From assembly GCA_020636915.1 (NCBI GenBank), contig JACJWV010000005.1, positions 1 through 64,000 on the forward strand: a stretch of 64,000 bases of DNA. Direction: 5' to 3'. Under the pieces are notes generated by a model that saw nothing but the letters and a program-made list of their open reading frames with translations, was not told the DNA's origin and did not search any database. The position numbers and the translations under genes were made by a program. This stretch comes from Nocardioides sp. (GTDB taxonomy: Bacteria; Actinomycetota; Actinomycetes; Propionibacteriales; Nocardioidaceae). Below, one piece after another: positions 53,221-61,440 of the stretch (within the stretch, counting starts at the first letter, position 1; the number at the start of each line of letters is the position of its first letter).

Positions 53221-53261
53221 GGGTCCATTCCAGCACCAGCCACCGACAGTCCCAGGTGCTC

Positions 53262-53286
53262 AGAACCCCTTGTCCACAAGGGTTCT
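53262..53286. repeat. Inverted repeat upstream of the HNH gene
   Basis: AGAACCCCTTGT and ACAAGGGTTCT pair with one bulged C around a CC loop. It is 42 bp before the HNH start, and is followed by two direct copies of GGTCACGATCA in 53287-53309. Confidence 0.7.
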
Positions 53287-53344
53287 GGTCACGATCAGGT
53301 CACGATCAAAGGGCCGTTTCCACAGGTCGTGACCGGGGTGCTGA

Positions 53345-53391
53345 AAGTGCGGTGGCGCGGATGAACCAGGTTGATCCGCGCCACCGCACTT
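53345..53391. repeat. Near-perfect 47-bp palindrome
   Basis: Arms 53345-53367 and 53369-53391 match at 22 of 23 positions around a single A (AAGTGCGGTGGCGCGGAT ... ATCCGCGCCACCGCACTT). It is in the 373-bp gap between the divergent HNH and VOC genes. The rest of the gap shows no gene. Confidence 0.88.
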
Positions 53392-53593
53392 CCCAGCGCG
53401 ACCGCCGACCGCGAGCCGGGAAGCAGCGCCAGCCCGCGCGGCGCCGTACCCGCGTAGCCGGCCCTTCGGTCGCAACCCGGAGCAGACCCGACGGCTGCCG
53501 CCACCAGCCCCCGCACGTCCGTCATGTCGAGATCCCGGCGCCGGCTCCGTCCTCCGGTCGACACGGCACGACAACACCTGGAGGGTGGAACCC

Positions 53594-54034
53594 ATGGCAC
53601 ACGTGAAGCGCTTCGACCACGTCGGCATCACCGTCGCGGACCTCGAGTCGGCGACGGCGTTCTTCGTCGGGCTGGGTCTCGAGGTCGAGGGGACGGGATC
53701 TGTGCAGGGCGAGTTCGTGGAGACCGTCTGCGGGATCCCCGGTGCGCACTGCGAGATCGCGATGCTGCGGCCACCCGACGGTGGTTCGCGGCTGGAGCTG
53801 TCGAGCTTCGTCACGCCCGACCACCTCCCCGGCTCCCCCGCCGCGATGGCCAACGAGGTCGGCCTGCGCAACGTGTCCTTCGAGGTCGACGACCTCCAGG
53901 CCGCCGTCGACGCGGTGGCGGCCGAGGGCTACGGGCTCGTCGGCGGCATCGGCGAGTACCAGGGCAGCGTCCGCATGGCCTACGTGCGCGGGCCGGAGGG
54001 GATCGTCGTGTCCCTCTTCGAGCAGCTCGGCTGA
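53594..54034 (+). CDS. VOC (glyoxalase/bleomycin resistance) family protein
   Basis: 146 aa from ATG 53594. Paired beta-alpha-beta-beta-beta modules are visible: VKRFDHVGITVADLESATAF with the first metal His, SRLELSSFVTPD with the Glu, and LRNVSFEVDDLQAAVDAVAA, then VRMAYVRGPEGIVVSLFEQL with the last Glu. This is the pattern of metal-dependent lyases, isomerases and dioxygenases of the VOC fold; the substrate is not assignable. Monocistronic. Confidence 0.87.
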   Translation: MAHVKRFDHVGITVADLESATAFFVGLGLEVEGTGSVQGEFVETVCGIPGAHCEIAMLRPPDGGSRLELSSFVTPDHLPGSPAAMANEVGLRNVSFEVDDLQAAVDAVAAEGYGLVGGIGEYQGSVRMAYVRGPEGIVVSLFEQLG

Positions 54035-54057
54035 AGCGCGGCGGCCGGCGTCAGGCG

Positions 54058-54597
54058 TCAGACGTGCGGACGGAGGACGAGGTGCTGCACGCCGTTCTCG
54101 TAGGTCTCGTTGGAGACCAGGTCCAGGCGGGTGCGGTCCTCGAAGAGCCGCTCTCCCGTGCCGAGCGCGATCGGGTAGACGAACAGGTGCAGCTCGTCGA
54201 GCAGGCCGTCGGCGATCAGCCCCCGGACCAGCCGCCCGCTGCCCGAGATGTAGATCGAGCCCTGCCGCGAGTCCTTGAGCTCGCGCAGGCGCTCGGCGTC
54301 GTAGGCGCCGAAGGGCGTCGTGTTGGACCACTCCTCCACGAGGTCACGCCGGCCGACGACGAGCTTCTCCGTGTCGTTGAAGAACGGCGCCCCCGGGTCG
54401 TCCTTCGGGGTGCGGTCCCGCCAGGCGGGCGCGAACATCTCGTACGTCGTGCGCCCGAGCAGGATCGCGTCCGCATCGCCGGTGAGGGCGCCGATGGCCG
54501 CGCCCATCGCAGGGTCGAAGCCGAACTCCATCGTCCAGCTGGGCGACTCGAAGACGCCGTCGAGGGAGATGAACTCGTGCGCGCGGATGGCAGCCAT
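54058..54597 (-). CDS. Dihydrofolate reductase family (RibD C-terminal-like) protein
   Basis: 179 aa. Family features are IRAHEFISLDGVFESPSWTM, AILLGRTTYEMFAPAWRDRT, EKLVVGRRDLVEEWSNTTPF, IYISGSGRLVRGLIADGLLD and HLFVYPIALGTGERLFEDRT. A probable NADPH-dependent reductase of the YyaP/YwjB type, with unknown substrate. Convergent with the VOC gene. The 159-bp region to the next gene upstream shows no supported feature. Confidence 0.87.
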   Translation of the reverse strand: MAAIRAHEFISLDGVFESPSWTMEFGFDPAMGAAIGALTGDADAILLGRTTYEMFAPAWRDRTPKDDPGAPFFNDTEKLVVGRRDLVEEWSNTTPFGAYDAERLRELKDSRQGSIYISGSGRLVRGLIADGLLDELHLFVYPIALGTGERLFEDRTRLDLVSNETYENGVQHLVLRPHV

Positions 54598-54756
54598 GCC
54601 GGGATCCTTCCAGGAGGGTGGTCGGTGCAGGAGAGACCGGGACCGACCGCTGGACTCATCGGCACGGCCAGCGCCAGTCGCGCGGTCGGCCGACCTCCTC
54701 GACCGGCTGGGCTCTCGGCTCTCGGCCGACGCGCTCCGTCGCTGTCCGTGGCGCCC

Positions 54757-55533
54757 TCAGCGGAACCAGGCGTCGCTGGACGCGATCCGCTGGAGCTGCG
54801 ACAGGCTCAGGGGCGGCTCCGCCGCGGTCGGGGGTCCTTCCTTGCCGGGCCCGTTGTAGACCATCACGAGGACGTCCCAGCCGTCCGGCCGGAAGACCGT
54901 CACGGAGCGCTCGCTGGTGCCGCCGTCGACCTCGGGGCTGGTCCCGCTCGACCGGGCCACCACGGTCCCGTCCGCGCGGGGCCGGCAGCGGTCCTTCCCC
55001 TCCTGTTCTGCGCAGCGCCGGGCCGGGTCCGGGACGCGGTGACCGTCGAGGTAGTCGTCCGGCGTGAGGCCGACGCGGACGCCGAACTCCTGCCAGGTGA
55101 AGTCGACGACCGGCGCCGAGTCCGGCCCTGACCGCGGCGACGGATCGCTCACCGCGCCCGGCTGCAGCGAGGCGAAGGTCTCCGGCACCTGCGCCGTCGT
55201 GACTGCCAGCTCGACCGGACGGACCGGACCGCGCTCGGGCGATCGCGTGGGGCCGGCGGGCTGCGTGGGGTCGGCGGACCGGGAGGCGTCGGAGTCCGTC
55301 GACGGGTTGGCGGGCGCGATGCCGCGGGTTCCGACGTGGCCGGCGCCGACGAGCTCGACTCCCCCGACCGTCAGGAGGACCACCGCCGTGCTGGCGGCGA
55401 CCGAGGTCATCGCCAGCCGACGACGCCGTCGTACCTGCCCTCGCTCGAGACCGCCGGCGACCAGGGCGTGGACGTCGGGCGCCAGGTCCCGACTCGCGCG
55501 CTGGAGCAGGTCCGTCATGTCCCTCTCGTTCAC
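54757..55533 (-). CDS. Membrane-anchored putative anti-sigma factor
   Basis: 258 aa from GTG 55533, overlapping the sigma factor stop (GTGA). The cytoplasmic N-terminus (VNERDMTDLLQRASRDLAPD, VHALVAGGLERGQVRRRRRL) is followed by one transmembrane helix AMTSVAASTAVVLLTVGGVE and an extracytoplasmic Pro/Ser-rich linker. A C-terminal domain follows (FTWQEFGVRVGLTPDDYLDG, RSVTVFRPDGWDVLVMVYNG). The topology and coupling to the sigma gene suggest an anti-sigma factor, although no zinc-binding HxxxCxxC motif is present. Confidence 0.75.
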   Translation of the reverse strand: MNERDMTDLLQRASRDLAPDVHALVAGGLERGQVRRRRRLAMTSVAASTAVVLLTVGGVELVGAGHVGTRGIAPANPSTDSDASRSADPTQPAGPTRSPERGPVRPVELAVTTAQVPETFASLQPGAVSDPSPRSGPDSAPVVDFTWQEFGVRVGLTPDDYLDGHRVPDPARRCAEQEGKDRCRPRADGTVVARSSGTSPEVDGGTSERSVTVFRPDGWDVLVMVYNGPGKEGPPTAAEPPLSLSQLQRIASSDAWFR

Positions 55534-56009
55534 CGCAGGCTCCCTTCGCGTACCCGGGCGAGCGCACGCAGGCTCCGGTTCTTCACCGCGCCCGGCGACA
55601 GGTCCAGGCGCTCGGCGGTCTCCGCCACCGACAGGTCCTCGAGGTAGCGCAGCACCAGGACGGCCCGGTCGAGCCGGCTGAGCTCCCCCAACGCCTCTCG
55701 CAGCATCATCCTCAGGTCGCTGTCGGCCATCGGATCGGTCACCGACGCGCCCTCGGGGACCTCCGCCCACGGCTGCTCCCCGCTGCTGCGCAGCCGCCGG
55801 CGGCTGAGGAAGGTGCGCAGCAGGGTCTGCTGGGAGTACGCATAGGGCGTCTCGATCCGGCGCCACTTCACGTACACCTTGGCCAAGGTCTCCTGCACCA
55901 GGTCCTCGGCGCCGTGCGGGTCGCCGCACATCGCCCAGGCCTGGCGGTAGAGGTCGCCGGCGCGCGCCAGCGCGAACTCCTCGAAGTCCTCGGTCATCCG
56001 TCGGTCCAT
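55530..56009 (-). CDS. ECF-type (SigE family) RNA polymerase sigma factor
   Basis: 159 aa from ATG 56009 with GGAGGACCT upstream. Region 2 is LARAGDLYRQAWAMCGDPHG-AEDLVQETLAKVYVKWRRI and region 4 is REALGELSRLDRAVLVLRYL, EDLSVAETAERLDLSPGAVK, NRSLRALARVREG. This is the compact SigE-like group of actinobacteria, paired with a membrane-bound partner in the overlapping next gene. The promoter region contains nested inverted repeats shared with the divergent secreted SH3 protein, which may be part of its regulon. Confidence 0.9.
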   Translation of the reverse strand: MDRRMTEDFEEFALARAGDLYRQAWAMCGDPHGAEDLVQETLAKVYVKWRRIETPYAYSQQTLLRTFLSRRRLRSSGEQPWAEVPEGASVTDPMADSDLRMMLREALGELSRLDRAVLVLRYLEDLSVAETAERLDLSPGAVKNRSLRALARVREGSLR

Positions 56010-56050
56010 AGGTCCTCCCGTCTTCCCTTTCTGACGCCCGGGGACACCCG

Positions 56051-56104
56051 GGAGGTCACACCGGACGCGATCCGGCGAGAATTCCCGGATCAGGTGTGAC
56101 CTCC
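56051..56104. promoter_or_regulatory. Nested inverted repeats between sigma factor and secreted SH3 gene
   Basis: A perfect 12-bp inverted repeat, GGAGGTCACACC (56051-56062) and GGTGTGACCTCC (56093-56104), encloses a second perfect one, GATCCGG (56069-56075) / CCGGATC (56085-56091). It lies in the 166-bp divergent gap, 42 bp from the sigma gene start and 71 bp from the SH3 gene start. Confidence 0.8.
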
Positions 56105-56175
56105 GGTGGGTCCCACGACCTCTCAACCTGACGTACCGGGGCTTCGGCCCGTCGTCACCGTCAGGGAGCACCTCG

Positions 56176-57231
56176 ATGAAGACCGTACGAACGTTCGTGA
56201 CCGCCGCCCTCGGGGCCGGGCTCGCCCTCAGCCCGTCGAGCGCGCACGCGCAGCAAGGAGGCGTCCCCGATCCCTCGGGCGACTCCTACTCACCGGCCAC
56301 CGACATCACCCGGCTGCAGGTGCGCCACGGGGAGAACCGGGTCACCGCGACGATCACGATGCCGGAGGTGACGGCGCGACGCCTCTCCGCGGTCGAGCTG
56401 TTGCTCCAGCCGCGCGGCGCGAAGCGTGCCTACGGGGTGACCGTCATGCGCAACCGACGGGGCAAGGTCGTCGACAAGAGCCTGGGCTGGCGGCCGGTGA
56501 ACAACCCGGTCGAGCCGACGCTGCTGCGCTGCTCGAAGATCCGGACCTCGCTGCACGGCAAGCGCGCCACGGTGTCCGTGGCAACGTCGTGCTTGAGGAA
56601 GAGCCGTCCGTCCGACCCGCTCCGGGCCAAGGTGCGCACCATCGACGGCACCATGGACCTCTACGACGCCTACTACGACGACCAGACTCGCTTCACGGGG
56701 TACCTCCACCGCGGTCGCACGCAGTCCGCTGAGGGGCCTCGGGGGCGGGTGACGGCGAAGAACGGCCTGCTGGTGCGCAGCCTGCCCACGATGTTCTCCT
56801 CGCGCCAGGGCAAGCTCCAGCACGGGCACGTCTACCCGCTGACCTGCCGGGTCACCGGATCGGTGGTGCACCGGGGCAACGACGAGGACGGTCGTGTGAG
56901 CAACGTCTGGTACCGCCTGCCGGGGGCCGCGCGCGAGTGGGTGTCGGCGATGTACGTGCGCCCGATCGGCGGCGCGCCGTCGTACTGCGGAACCGGCCGG
57001 ACCTACCGGGGTCGCGTCACGACCGCGACGCTCATCCCTCGTGAGGCGCCGACGACCCGGGCCAACTCGCACGGCGGTCTGACCCGGGGCACGCTGGTCC
57101 ACATCAACTGCAAGCTCCGCGGGCAGGAGGTGCGCGGCAACAGCCTCTGGTACAACCTGCCGCACGGGCTCTGGGTCTCGGCCCGCTACGTCTCGAACGT
57201 CGGCGCCGTGCCGGCCTACTGCACCCACTGA
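56176..57231 (+). CDS. Secreted protein with bacterial SH3-like repeats
   Basis: 351 aa. The signal peptide is MKTVRTFVTAALGAGLALS with cleavage near AHAQQG. An N-terminal beta domain (about 30-165: DPSGDSYSPATDITRLQVRH, LLLQPRGAKRAYGVTVMRNR, RSKIRTSLHGKR-type strands) precedes two SH3_3-like repeats. The first is RVTAKNGLLVRSLPTMFSSR to VWYRLPGAAREWVSAMYVRP; the second is VTTATLIPREAPTTRANSHG to LWYNLPHGLWVSARYVSNVG. SH3 repeats of this type bind cell wall or sense the envelope. It diverges from the sigma/anti-sigma operon and is a likely target. Function unknown. Confidence 0.85.
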   Translation: MKTVRTFVTAALGAGLALSPSSAHAQQGGVPDPSGDSYSPATDITRLQVRHGENRVTATITMPEVTARRLSAVELLLQPRGAKRAYGVTVMRNRRGKVVDKSLGWRPVNNPVEPTLLRCSKIRTSLHGKRATVSVATSCLRKSRPSDPLRAKVRTIDGTMDLYDAYYDDQTRFTGYLHRGRTQSAEGPRGRVTAKNGLLVRSLPTMFSSRQGKLQHGHVYPLTCRVTGSVVHRGNDEDGRVSNVWYRLPGAAREWVSAMYVRPIGGAPSYCGTGRTYRGRVTTATLIPREAPTTRANSHGGLTRGTLVHINCKLRGQEVRGNSLWYNLPHGLWVSARYVSNVGAVPAYCTH

Positions 57232-57310
57232 CGTCTGTCACGAGTGCGGGGTCGGCACGATCGCCGGGGCCGCCCATCCTGCCCGTGGGACGGGTTGGCA
57301 CCATCGAGCC

Positions 57311-58309
57311 ATGCCCACCACCGCGCGCGAGATCCACCTGGCCTCCCGACCGAACGGCTGGCCGACCCCCGACAACTTCCGCACCGTCGACGTCGAGCTG
57401 CCCGACCCCGAGCCGGGGCAGGTGCTCGTGCGCAACACCTTCATGTCGGTCGACCCCTACATGCGCGGCCGGATGAACGACGTGAAGTCCTACGTGCCGC
57501 CGTTCGCGCTCGACGCCCCGCTCGACGGTGGCGCGGTCGGCGAGGTGGTCGCGTCGGGGTCCGACGACCTCGCGGTCGGCGACACCGTCCTCCACCAGGC
57601 CGGCTGGCGCACCCACGCGCTGCTGCCGGCGAAGGCGGTGCGACGCCTCGATGTCGGCCAGGTCCCGGCGTCGGCGTACCTCGGCGCCCTCGGCATGCCC
57701 GGCCTCACGGCGTACGTCGGCCTCACCCGCATCGCCGAGATCCGCGAGGGCGACACCGTGTTCGTCTCCGGCGCGGCCGGCGCGGTCGGCTCCGCCGTCG
57801 GGCAGATCGCTCGACAGCTCGGGGCGGCGAAGGTCATCGGCTCCGCGGGCACCGCGGAGAAGTGCGCGTGGCTCACCGACGACCTCGGCTTCGACGTCGC
57901 CCTGAACTACAAGGACGCGCCGATCGGCCGCCAGCTGCGCGAGCACTCCCCCGTCGACGTCTACTTCGACAACGTCGGCGGCGACCACCTCGAGGCCGCC
58001 ATCTTCGCGATGGCGGACTTCGGGCGGATCGCCGCCTGCGGCGCGATCGCGGACTACAACGCCGACGCACCCGTGCCCGGCCCGCGGAACATGGCGATGA
58101 TCGTCAGCAAGCGCCTGACCCTCCGCGGCTTCATCGTGACCGACCACGCGGACGCGGCCTCGGAGTTCTACGGGCGGGCCGGCGCGTGGGTCGCTGACGG
58201 GTCGCTGAAGTGGCAGGAGACCGTCGTCGACGGCCTCGACCACGCGGTCGACGCGTTCCTCGGCCTCCACCGCGGCGACAACACCGGCAAGATGCTCGTC
58301 CGGCTCTGA
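57311..58309 (+). CDS. NADP-dependent medium-chain oxidoreductase (CurA/LTB4DH-like)
   Basis: 332 aa. Member of the MDR family without zinc: REIHLASRPNGWPTPDNFRT, MSVDPYMRGRMNDVKSYVPP, LGALGMPGLTAYVGLTRIAE, Rossmann motif TVFVSGAAGAVGSAVGQIAR and VDVYFDNVGGDHLEAAIFAM. These enzymes reduce alpha,beta-unsaturated ketones or alkenals. Length and motifs agree with YncB/CurA. ATG 57311 (an in-frame upstream start is not supported). Followed by a strong hairpin. Confidence 0.92.
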   Translation: MPTTAREIHLASRPNGWPTPDNFRTVDVELPDPEPGQVLVRNTFMSVDPYMRGRMNDVKSYVPPFALDAPLDGGAVGEVVASGSDDLAVGDTVLHQAGWRTHALLPAKAVRRLDVGQVPASAYLGALGMPGLTAYVGLTRIAEIREGDTVFVSGAAGAVGSAVGQIARQLGAAKVIGSAGTAEKCAWLTDDLGFDVALNYKDAPIGRQLREHSPVDVYFDNVGGDHLEAAIFAMADFGRIAACGAIADYNADAPVPGPRNMAMIVSKRLTLRGFIVTDHADAASEFYGRAGAWVADGSLKWQETVVDGLDHAVDAFLGLHRGDNTGKMLVRL

Positions 58310-58334
58310 GCCAGCGCCTCGGACGGGTCGCTGC

Positions 58335-58390
58335 GTCGGGTCGTGTGCCTGAGACCGGCCCAGGGGTCGGTCTGAGGCACGCGACCCGAC
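58335..58390. terminator. Long terminator hairpin
   Basis: GTCGGGTCG...GCC and its complement (ending CGCGACCCGAC) pair over about 26 bp with three mismatches around a short loop. It lies between the oxidoreductase stop (58309) and the next start (58418), on the same strand. Confidence 0.85.
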
Positions 58391-58417
58391 CAACCTGCGG
58401 GATGAGACGCTCTCCAT

Positions 58418-58786
58418 GTGGACCCCGCCGCCGTACCGCTCGACGCCTTCGAGGCGATGGTCGTCGACGCCCTGGACTCGCTGCCCGACTGGGTCCTGCC
58501 GGTGGTGAGCGAGATCGCCGTCCTCGTCGAGGACGAGCAGGCGGAGTCCGAGCGCAAGCCGGGGGTGCTGCTCCTCGGTCTCTACCGGGGTGTCCCGCGC
58601 ACGAGCCACTACGGAAGGGCGCCCGGCACCCTGCCGGACACGATCACGCTCTACCGCGTCCCCATCCTCGAGGTCTGCGCGCGGATCGAGGACGTGCCCG
58701 GCCGCGTGCGGACCGTGCTGGTCCACGAGGTCGGCCACGCGATGGGCCTGTCCGAGGCGCGGCTGCGCGAGCTCGGCTGGGCCTGA
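58418..58786 (+). CDS. Zincin-like metallopeptidase family protein
   Basis: 122 aa from GTG 58418 (VDPAAVPLDAFEAMVVDALD). Small zincin-1 (DUF1025-like) protein: LPDWVLPVVSEIAVLVED, GVLLLGLYRGVPRTSHYGRA, PDTITLYRVPILEVCARIED and the metal motif VHEVGHAMGLSE (103-113, HExxHxxxxxE). The family is widespread in actinobacteria. Proteolysis has been suggested but substrates are not known. It ends 7 bp before the stop of the convergent NagZ gene. Confidence 0.87.
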   Translation: MDPAAVPLDAFEAMVVDALDSLPDWVLPVVSEIAVLVEDEQAESERKPGVLLLGLYRGVPRTSHYGRAPGTLPDTITLYRVPILEVCARIEDVPGRVRTVLVHEVGHAMGLSEARLRELGWA

Positions 58787-58793
58787 CCCGGGG

Positions 58794-60650
58794 TCAGTAG
58801 CCGAGGCCGTGCCCGAGCTCGAAGAGCTCGCCGGTCCCGTTCGCGGTCGGGATCGACACCGGGAGCCGGCCGGTCGGGTCGACCTCGCCGAAGAGCACGC
58901 GCACCAGCGCCTCGACCTGGTCGGCGGTGTAGCCGTAGGTGTCGAGCACGGTCGGCGCCGCGGGGAACGAGGCGACGTCGTAGGGGTTGCGCATCGCGGA
59001 GACGACCACGGGCGTCCCGGTCGCGAGGAGCGCGCGCACCAGCTGCGTCTGCGCCGCGGCCGCTGTCGTCGGCTGACCGGTCGCGGCGTTCACGGCGTAG
59101 GCGTTGTTGGTCGTCACGACGACCAGGTCGGCGTCCTCCGCGGCCGCGACCGCGGCGTCCACCGCCACCGGCGACGGCGTCGTGCCCGACTCGAGCACCT
59201 GCGTCGTCGCGCCGCGGGCGGCGAGTGCGGCCGCGAGCGTCTGGGTCGTGGTCGCACCCCAGCCGGCGACCAGCACGTCGCGCGGGCCGGTAGCGAGGGG
59301 CAGCAGCCCGTCGTCGTTCTTCAGCAGCGTGGTGGTGCGGTCGGTGATCGCCTGCGCCGTCGCGAGGTGCTGCGGCGCACCCATGACCTGCGGTGCCGCG
59401 GCCGCGTCGACGAACCGGTCGTCGAAGAGCCCGCGCTCGAGCTTGTGGAGCAGGATGCGGCGCACCGACCGGTCGAGCCGCTGCCTGCTGATCACCCCGG
59501 AGCGGACCGCGTCGAGCACGGCGGCGTACGCCGTGTCCATCTGCGGTGGCACGAGGAGCTGGTCGGCGCCGGCGAGCACGGCCTTCACCGGCGCGACGTC
59601 GGGAGGGTACGTCGACGTCGCGCCCGCCATGTCGAGGGCGTCGGTGACGATCAGGCCGTCGAAGCCGAGCTCTCCGCGCAGCAGCCCGGTGAGCACGGCA
59701 TGCGACATGGTGGCGGGCACGCCCGGGTCGATCGCGGGGAGCACGACGTGCGCGGTCATGATCGTGTCGACCCCGGCGGCGATGTCGGCCTCGAAGGGCG
59801 GCAGGTCGATCGCGTGGAGCTGCGCCAGGCTGTGGGTCACCTCGGGCAGCCCGAAGTGGCTGTCGACGCCGGTGTCGCCGTGGCCCGGGAAGTGCTTGGC
59901 CACCGCGGACACCCCGCCGACGTGGAACCCCTTCACCTGCGCCGCGGCGAGCGTGGAGACCAGACCGGGGTCCCCGCCGATCGAGCGGATCCCGATCACC
60001 GGGTTGCTCGGGTTGATGTTGACGTCGGAGACCGGCGCGTAGTCCTGGGTCACCCCCACGGCGGCGAGCTCGGCGCCGATGATCTTCGCCGAGCGCCGGG
60101 CGTCGGCGGCCGAGCGGCCGGCCCCGAGGGCCATGTTGCCCGGCGTCTGGGTGGCCGGCGCACCGAAGCGGGCGACCAGCGAGCCGCCCTCCTGGTCGAC
60201 GGAGATCTGCAGCGGGATGCCGGGCGACAGCGCCGACGCGGCGAGCTGGAGCCCGTTGGACAAGGTGGCCACCTGCGCCGGGTCGCCGATGTTGTCGTCG
60301 GTGTTGCGCGCCGTGTAGTAGATGACCCCGCCGGGCTGGTACTTCGCGACCACCTGGGCGGGGGTGTCGACGCCGTAGAGCCGCTGGTTGACCGCCTTCG
60401 CCGCGTCGCTCGGCCGGAAGGCGTCACGACCGGCGACCTCGATGACGAACAGCTGGCCGACCTTCTGCCGCACGCTCATCTGCCGCAGCAGGGCGCCCAC
60501 CTGGTCGTCGTACCTCCCGGCGCCGTGGCGCGCGGGGCCGTCAGCCGGGGCGCCGGTGGCCAGGGGCGTGAGGTCGGGCGAGCCGGAGACCGCGACCGCC
60601 AGGCACAGCGCGCTCGCCACCAGCCAGCGACGGGTCCGGGCGGCGGGCAT
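58794..60650 (-). CDS. nagZ: Secreted GH3 beta-N-acetylhexosaminidase
   Basis: 618 aa. The signal peptide is RRWLVASALCLAVAVSGSPD. The GH3 domain shows VGQLFVIEVAGRDAF, LQISVDQEGGSLVARFG, the NagZ-specific KHFPGHGDTGVDSHFGLPEV (252-271, which supplies the His-Asp acid/base dyad) and the nucleophile Asp337 in GLIVTDALDMAGA. A C-terminal GH3 domain follows from about 430 (TTTLLKNDDGLLPLATGPRD). The two-domain layout is that of Gram-positive NagZ (about 640 aa), which releases N-acetylglucosamine from muropeptides outside the cell during wall turnover. Monocistronic. Confidence 0.92.
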   Translation of the reverse strand: MPAARTRRWLVASALCLAVAVSGSPDLTPLATGAPADGPARHGAGRYDDQVGALLRQMSVRQKVGQLFVIEVAGRDAFRPSDAAKAVNQRLYGVDTPAQVVAKYQPGGVIYYTARNTDDNIGDPAQVATLSNGLQLAASALSPGIPLQISVDQEGGSLVARFGAPATQTPGNMALGAGRSAADARRSAKIIGAELAAVGVTQDYAPVSDVNINPSNPVIGIRSIGGDPGLVSTLAAAQVKGFHVGGVSAVAKHFPGHGDTGVDSHFGLPEVTHSLAQLHAIDLPPFEADIAAGVDTIMTAHVVLPAIDPGVPATMSHAVLTGLLRGELGFDGLIVTDALDMAGATSTYPPDVAPVKAVLAGADQLLVPPQMDTAYAAVLDAVRSGVISRQRLDRSVRRILLHKLERGLFDDRFVDAAAAPQVMGAPQHLATAQAITDRTTTLLKNDDGLLPLATGPRDVLVAGWGATTTQTLAAALAARGATTQVLESGTTPSPVAVDAAVAAAEDADLVVVTTNNAYAVNAATGQPTTAAAAQTQLVRALLATGTPVVVSAMRNPYDVASFPAAPTVLDTYGYTADQVEALVRVLFGEVDPTGRLPVSIPTANGTGELFELGHGLGY

Positions 60651-60730
60651 GGGAGGACGCTAGCGCCCGGCTTCGGCCTTCGTGGCGCATCACGCGGACA
60701 GGGCGGGGTCACCTGCGCCAGTCTGGGCGC

Positions 60731-61399
60731 GTGGCCGACACGACACGAGCACCCGAGCGCGAGGGGGAACGACGCCTTCCGATGGCGCTGGCCGTCCTGG
60801 CCGCCGCCGGGTTCGACCTGATGGTCCCTGCCGACTTCAGCATCGGGACGTGGTCGCGGATCGCCTACCCGGTGGTCCTGCTGCTCCTGCTGGGCCTGCT
60901 GGTGGTGGGTGATCCCGGCCGGATCGACCGGGAGCGTCCCTGGCTGCGGGTCACCACCGGACTGATGATCGGCCTGATCACCCTGTCGACGGCCGCCTCG
61001 GCGGTGCGCCTGGTGGTCGGACTGCTGGACAAGGCCGACTTCGACTCCGCGGCGCAGCTGCTCAGCCTCGGCGCAGCGGTCTGGTGCACGAACGTGATCG
61101 CGTTCGCGCTCTGGTACTGGCACCTGGACTCCGGGGGGCCGGTCGCTCGTGCCCACGGCACCGGCGGCGTCCCGGCGGCGTTCCACTTCCCGGAGCACTC
61201 GCTCGAGCCGCTGGTCGAGGCCGGGTGGTACCCGCAGTTCGTGGACTACCTCGCGCTCTCCTTCAACACCGCGACCGCCTTCAGCCCCACCGACGTCTCC
61301 GCCATCCGGCACTGGTCGAAGCTGTGGCTGATCGCGGAGTCCGCGATCTCGCTGGTCCTCGCGGGCCTGGTCATCGCGCGCGCGGTCAACATCCTGTAG
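60731..61399 (+). CDS. Polytopic membrane protein (DUF1345-like)
   Basis: 222 aa (GTG 60731) with five or six hydrophobic helices: PMALAVLAAAGFDLMVPADF, IAYPVVLLLLLGLLVVGDPG, VTTGLMIGLITLSTAASAVR, LLSLGAAVWCTNVIAFALWY and LWLIAESAISLVLAGLVIAR. A conserved block before the last helix, PQFVDYLALSFNTATAFSPT then DVSAIRHWSKLW, is shared with other actinobacterial membrane proteins and resembles the ion-channel-like C-terminus of DUF1345. Function unknown. Divergent from nagZ. Confidence 0.8.
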   Translation: MADTTRAPEREGERRLPMALAVLAAAGFDLMVPADFSIGTWSRIAYPVVLLLLLGLLVVGDPGRIDRERPWLRVTTGLMIGLITLSTAASAVRLVVGLLDKADFDSAAQLLSLGAAVWCTNVIAFALWYWHLDSGGPVARAHGTGGVPAAFHFPEHSLEPLVEAGWYPQFVDYLALSFNTATAFSPTDVSAIRHWSKLWLIAESAISLVLAGLVIARAVNIL

Positions 61400-61440
61400 G
61401 GGTCTGCCGGCTCACGACGGCGCCCGGCTACGTCGTGCGG

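Noticed and set aside
53358..53373. AAC/GTT pair in the palindrome as another KstR box
   Set aside because: The spacing between AAC and GTT is three bases, not two, and the outer T/A positions are wrong.
58590..60821. A 743-codon open frame opposite nagZ
   Set aside because: It runs antisense to the complete NagZ sequence and begins inside the zincin gene.
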